From: Rhodospirillaceae bacterium
Lineage (GTDB): Bacteria; Pseudomonadota; Alphaproteobacteria; MPNO01; UBA2964
NCBI GenBank assembly: GCA_018660305.1
Contig: JABJKO010000289.1
Span: 1 to 15,494, forward strand
Length of the DNA: 15,494 nucleotides
Direction of reading: 5' to 3'
Positions 12,925-15,494 of this stretch are shown here, piece by piece. How positions within the stretch are numbered: the stretch's first letter is position 1; the number at the start of each line of letters is the position of its first letter. The translations under genes and the position numbers were made by a program. The notes under the pieces were generated by a model. It searched no databases. It was not told where the DNA came from and saw nothing but the letters and a program-made list of their open reading frames with translations.

Positions 12925-15494
12925 GCAGTCAGCCCAACAGACTGGCGCAAGGTGGCCGCATTGACCGGTCCTCAAAGCTTTCGATGCGGTTTGATGGGTC
13001 CAAAATCGACGCCCACCCCGGCGACACACTGGCGTCGGCCCTGCTCGCCAATGGAATCACGCTGGTGGGGCGGAGTTTCAAATATCATCGACCGCGCGGT
13101 ATCTATTCGGCCGGTGTTGAGGAACCCAATGCTCTGGTCGCCCTGCGCATCGGCGCGCGAACCGAGCCCAATACGAGGGCCACCATCATAGAAGCCTATG
13201 ACGGGCTGGAGGCGACCAGTCAGAATTGCTGGCCGTCGCTTCAGACGGATGTGGGCGCCATCAATGATCTCGCGTCCCGGTTTTTGCCCGCGGGTTTTTA
13301 TTACAAAACCTTCATTGGACCCGGTCGCGGAACCAGGGCATGGATGTTCTACGAAAAATTCATTCGGCGCGCTGCGGGGATGGGGCGCGCCATCAAACAG
13401 CCGGACCCCGATCGATATGAGAAAGTCAACGGATTCTGCGACGTTCTGGTGATCGGCGGCGGCCCTGCCGGGTTGTGCGCGGCCCTGGCGGCCGGACGTG
13501 CCGGGGCGCGTGTGGTTTTAGCGGAACAAGATAATGAGATAGGCGGCTCGCTGCTCGATGAGCCGGTGGACGGCGCGCCCATGGCCTGGCTTGAAGGGAT
13601 CCAATCCGAATTGCGATCGCTGGAAAACGTTCGAATTATAGCGCGGACGACGGTGTTTGGCGCCTATGACCACGGCGTGTTCGGTCTTGTTGAACGGGTC
13701 TGGGATCATGTGGCGGAGCCACCCGAATTTCAGCCCCGTCAGCGTTATCACGTGATGCGCAGCAAGGCATCTGTGCTGGCGAGCGGCGCGACAGAACAAC
13801 CGTTGGTGTTCGGCGGCAATGATTTGCCGGGGGTCATGCTGGCATCCGCCGTTCGCAGATATCTCCACCGCTATGGTGTCCTGGTCGGTCGAAAAATCGT
13901 CGTCGCCGCGCATAACAACAGCGCTTTTGTCGTGGCTTATGATTTGGCGCGAGCCGGCGCGGCGGTCACCTATGTTGATCCGCGCCACGACATTTTGGGC
14001 AGCATGAAGAACCTGCTCCATGCCGCCGGTGTTGAAACCGTTTTGGGCCATGCGGTTTTTCGGGCACAGGGGAAAAAGCGTGTCGAAGCGGTGGATATGG
14101 TCCCGGTTGATTTCGCCACTGGCCGGGCCACCGGCACGGCGCGCACGATCGAGGCCGATCTGGTGGCGGTCTCGGGCGGTTGGGCACCGAACCTGCATTT
14201 ATGGAGCCAGACCGGGGCAAAACCGGTGTTCGATCCGGATCGCTGTGCGTTTTTCCCCGATACCGCGCTTACGCCTCGGATGGCGTGCGCCGGCATGATT
14301 GCACCGGAGATCAATGACGAGATCCCGACGAACCAATGGTACGGCATGGGCAACCGCGCGGCGGCGCTTGCCGGCTACACGGGCAGCGCCAGCCACGTGC
14401 CGTCGATCCCAGCAACACCTTTTGCCGGGATGGCTCATGCTGGGCGCCTGACCTCATGGGCAACCACCGATGGCGACGGTAAGCCGGTCGGCAAGGCATT
14501 TCTCGATCTGCAGCACGACGTCGCTGTGACCGATATCGAACTGGGTGATCGCGAAGGGTTGCGCTCGGTCGAACATATGAAGCGCTATACAACGGCCGGC
14601 ATGGCCACCGATCAGGGCAAGACGGCCAACCTGAATGTGCTGACCCATATGGCGAAGCTCCAGGGGATAAAGATCGGCGACACGGGAACGACCAGGTTCC
14701 GTCCGCCCTATACGCCCCTGTCCTTTGGCGCTGTGATCGGAAGCAGCCGAGGGCACCATGTTGCGCCAACCAGGTTTAGCGCCATCCATGATTGGCATGT
14801 CGCGCAGGGTGCAGCGTTCATCCCTGCCGGTGCCTGGCAGCGGCCCTGGTATTATCCGCACGCCAATGAAAGCCTGGGTGAGGCTTATGCCCGGGAAGCC
14901 AACCATGTGCGTCACCATGTCGGGCTGGTGGATGTGTCGACCCTGGGCAAGATCGCCGTGCAGGGACCCGATGCGGCGGAATTTCTGGATCGGGTTTATG
15001 TGAACGGATTCAGGGCCCTGAAAATCGGGCGCATACGTTATGGCGCCATGCTACGCGAAGACGGGTTTGTGCTCGATGACGGGACGACGGCCCGGCTTGG
15101 CGAAACCAGCTATCTCCTGTCGACGACCACGGCCAACGCCGCGACGGTATTGTCCCACCTGGAATTCCTGCATCAGACTGCCTGGCCTACGCTCAAAGTC
15201 ACCCTCACCAGCGTCACCGACCAGTGGGCCGCCATAGCCGTGGCCGGCCCCAAATCGCGACAGCTCCTGCAGAACGCCGCCGCCGGTGCGGACCTGTCTG
15301 CCGAAACGCTTCCCAACATGGCGCTGCTGGAATCCGAGATTGATGGGATGCCGGTGCGTATCCACCGCATGAGTTTTTCCGGTGAGCTGGCGTATGAGGT
15401 CTATGTGGGCTCCGGTTTCGCACAATCGGTATGGGAAACACTCATCCGAGTTGGCGAAAAGCTGGAGGTGATGCCTTATGGCACCGAGGCAATG
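12921..15494 (+). CDS. mgdC: N-methylglutamate dehydrogenase subunit C (sarcosine oxidase alpha-like), 3' end outside the window
   Basis: The frame is open without a stop for 858 codons from the ATGA overlap to the window edge. Family members run to roughly 970-1000 residues, so the missing part is probably about a hundred residues of the C-terminal domain. An N-terminal ferredoxin-fold segment (HPGDTLASALLANG, FKYHRPRG) has no cluster cysteines, as in SoxA. The NAD/FAD dinucleotide fold is at GGGPAG (residues 179-184), and SGATEQP and YGMGN belong to the same pyridine-nucleotide oxidoreductase core. From about residue 600 a GcvT-like aminomethyltransferase domain begins. It should take the methyl-derived C1 unit onto tetrahydrofolate, giving methylene-THF. 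mgdD (soxG-like) would be expected next. mgd rather than sox is chosen because of the divergent mgsABC-gmaS operon. Confidence 0.92.
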   Translation, partial: MSSQPNRLAQGGRIDRSSKLSMRFDGSKIDAHPGDTLASALLANGITLVGRSFKYHRPRGIYSAGVEEPNALVALRIGARTEPNTRATIIEAYDGLEATSQNCWPSLQTDVGAINDLASRFLPAGFYYKTFIGPGRGTRAWMFYEKFIRRAAGMGRAIKQPDPDRYEKVNGFCDVLVIGGGPAGLCAALAAGRAGARVVLAEQDNEIGGSLLDEPVDGAPMAWLEGIQSELRSLENVRIIARTTVFGAYDHGVFGLVERVWDHVAEPPEFQPRQRYHVMRSKASVLASGATEQPLVFGGNDLPGVMLASAVRRYLHRYGVLVGRKIVVAAHNNSAFVVAYDLARAGAAVTYVDPRHDILGSMKNLLHAAGVETVLGHAVFRAQGKKRVEAVDMVPVDFATGRATGTARTIEADLVAVSGGWAPNLHLWSQTGAKPVFDPDRCAFFPDTALTPRMACAGMIAPEINDEIPTNQWYGMGNRAAALAGYTGSASHVPSIPATPFAGMAHAGRLTSWATTDGDGKPVGKAFLDLQHDVAVTDIELGDREGLRSVEHMKRYTTAGMATDQGKTANLNVLTHMAKLQGIKIGDTGTTRFRPPYTPLSFGAVIGSSRGHHVAPTRFSAIHDWHVAQGAAFIPAGAWQRPWYYPHANESLGEAYAREANHVRHHVGLVDVSTLGKIAVQGPDAAEFLDRVYVNGFRALKIGRIRYGAMLREDGFVLDDGTTARLGETSYLLSTTTANAATVLSHLEFLHQTAWPTLKVTLTSVTDQWAAIAVAGPKSRQLLQNAAAGADLSAETLPNMALLESEIDGMPVRIHRMSFSGELAYEVYVGSGFAQSVWETLIRVGEKLEVMPYGTEAM

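Noticed and set aside
13518..14198. 226-codon minus-strand frame within mgdC
   Set aside because: mgdC is open and family-like throughout this stretch; the opposite frame has no motif.
12921..15494. Calling the operon soxBDA (sarcosine oxidase) with glnT/glxBCD
   Set aside because: The protein families are the same, but the combination with a GmaS-type synthetase and split glutamate-synthase subunits is the diagnostic set for the N-methylglutamate pathway. Sarcosine oxidase remains the alternative if GmaS activity is absent.
1..15494. Insertion sequences, CRISPR arrays, toxin-antitoxin or phage genes
   Set aside because: Looked for transposase motifs, regular spaced repeats and small paired genes; none seen.

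Overview
The window looks like part of the chromosome of a proteobacterium, most likely an alphaproteobacterium. This is inferred from the gene families, the high-GC codon usage and the divergent mgs/mgd layout; no phylogenetic marker was tested. It holds two metabolic blocks: dissimilatory sulfur oxidation (sulfite to sulfate through APS) on the left, and methylamine catabolism by the N-methylglutamate (NMG) pathway on the right.

Layout. Positions 1-64 are the 3' part of a tRNA-Arg(CCU), cut by the left edge. A CpdA-like calcineurin-type phosphodiesterase lies on the minus strand (157-924). Next, also on the minus strand, come sat (ATP sulfurylase, 1000-2172) and a small four-cysteine zinc-ribbon-like protein (2365-2574) with a perfect Shine-Dalgarno. 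Divergent from these is a 192-residue CysH-like protein (2711-3289). It keeps the PAPS-reductase scaffold but has lost the signature residues and the C-terminal segment. After about 440 bp without a convincing gene come aprM, aprB and aprA on the plus strand (3727-6861): a membrane protein plus the two APS reductase subunits.

From 6971 to 11225 the minus strand carries mgsA-mgsB-mgsC-gmaS (transcribed in that order), a tightly packed operon for N-methylglutamate synthase and gamma-glutamylmethylamide synthetase. Divergent from it, starting at about 11364, is mgdA-mgdB-mgdC, homologous to sarcosine oxidase soxB-soxD-soxA. mgdC runs off the right edge; an mgdD (soxG-like) gene would be expected just outside.

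How the genes work together. GmaS joins methylamine to glutamate. MgsABC is expected to make N-methylglutamate from the gamma-glutamylmethylamide. MgdABCD oxidises N-methylglutamate, regenerating glutamate and releasing a C1 unit onto tetrahydrofolate. In the sulfur block, AprBA forms APS from sulfite and AMP, passing electrons to the membrane (probably through AprM), and Sat converts APS and pyrophosphate to sulfate and ATP. The pairing suggests a bacterium that uses methylated amines and gains energy from reduced sulfur. The most unusual element is the degenerate CysH-like gene and the zinc-ribbon gene sitting divergently between sat and aprMBA.
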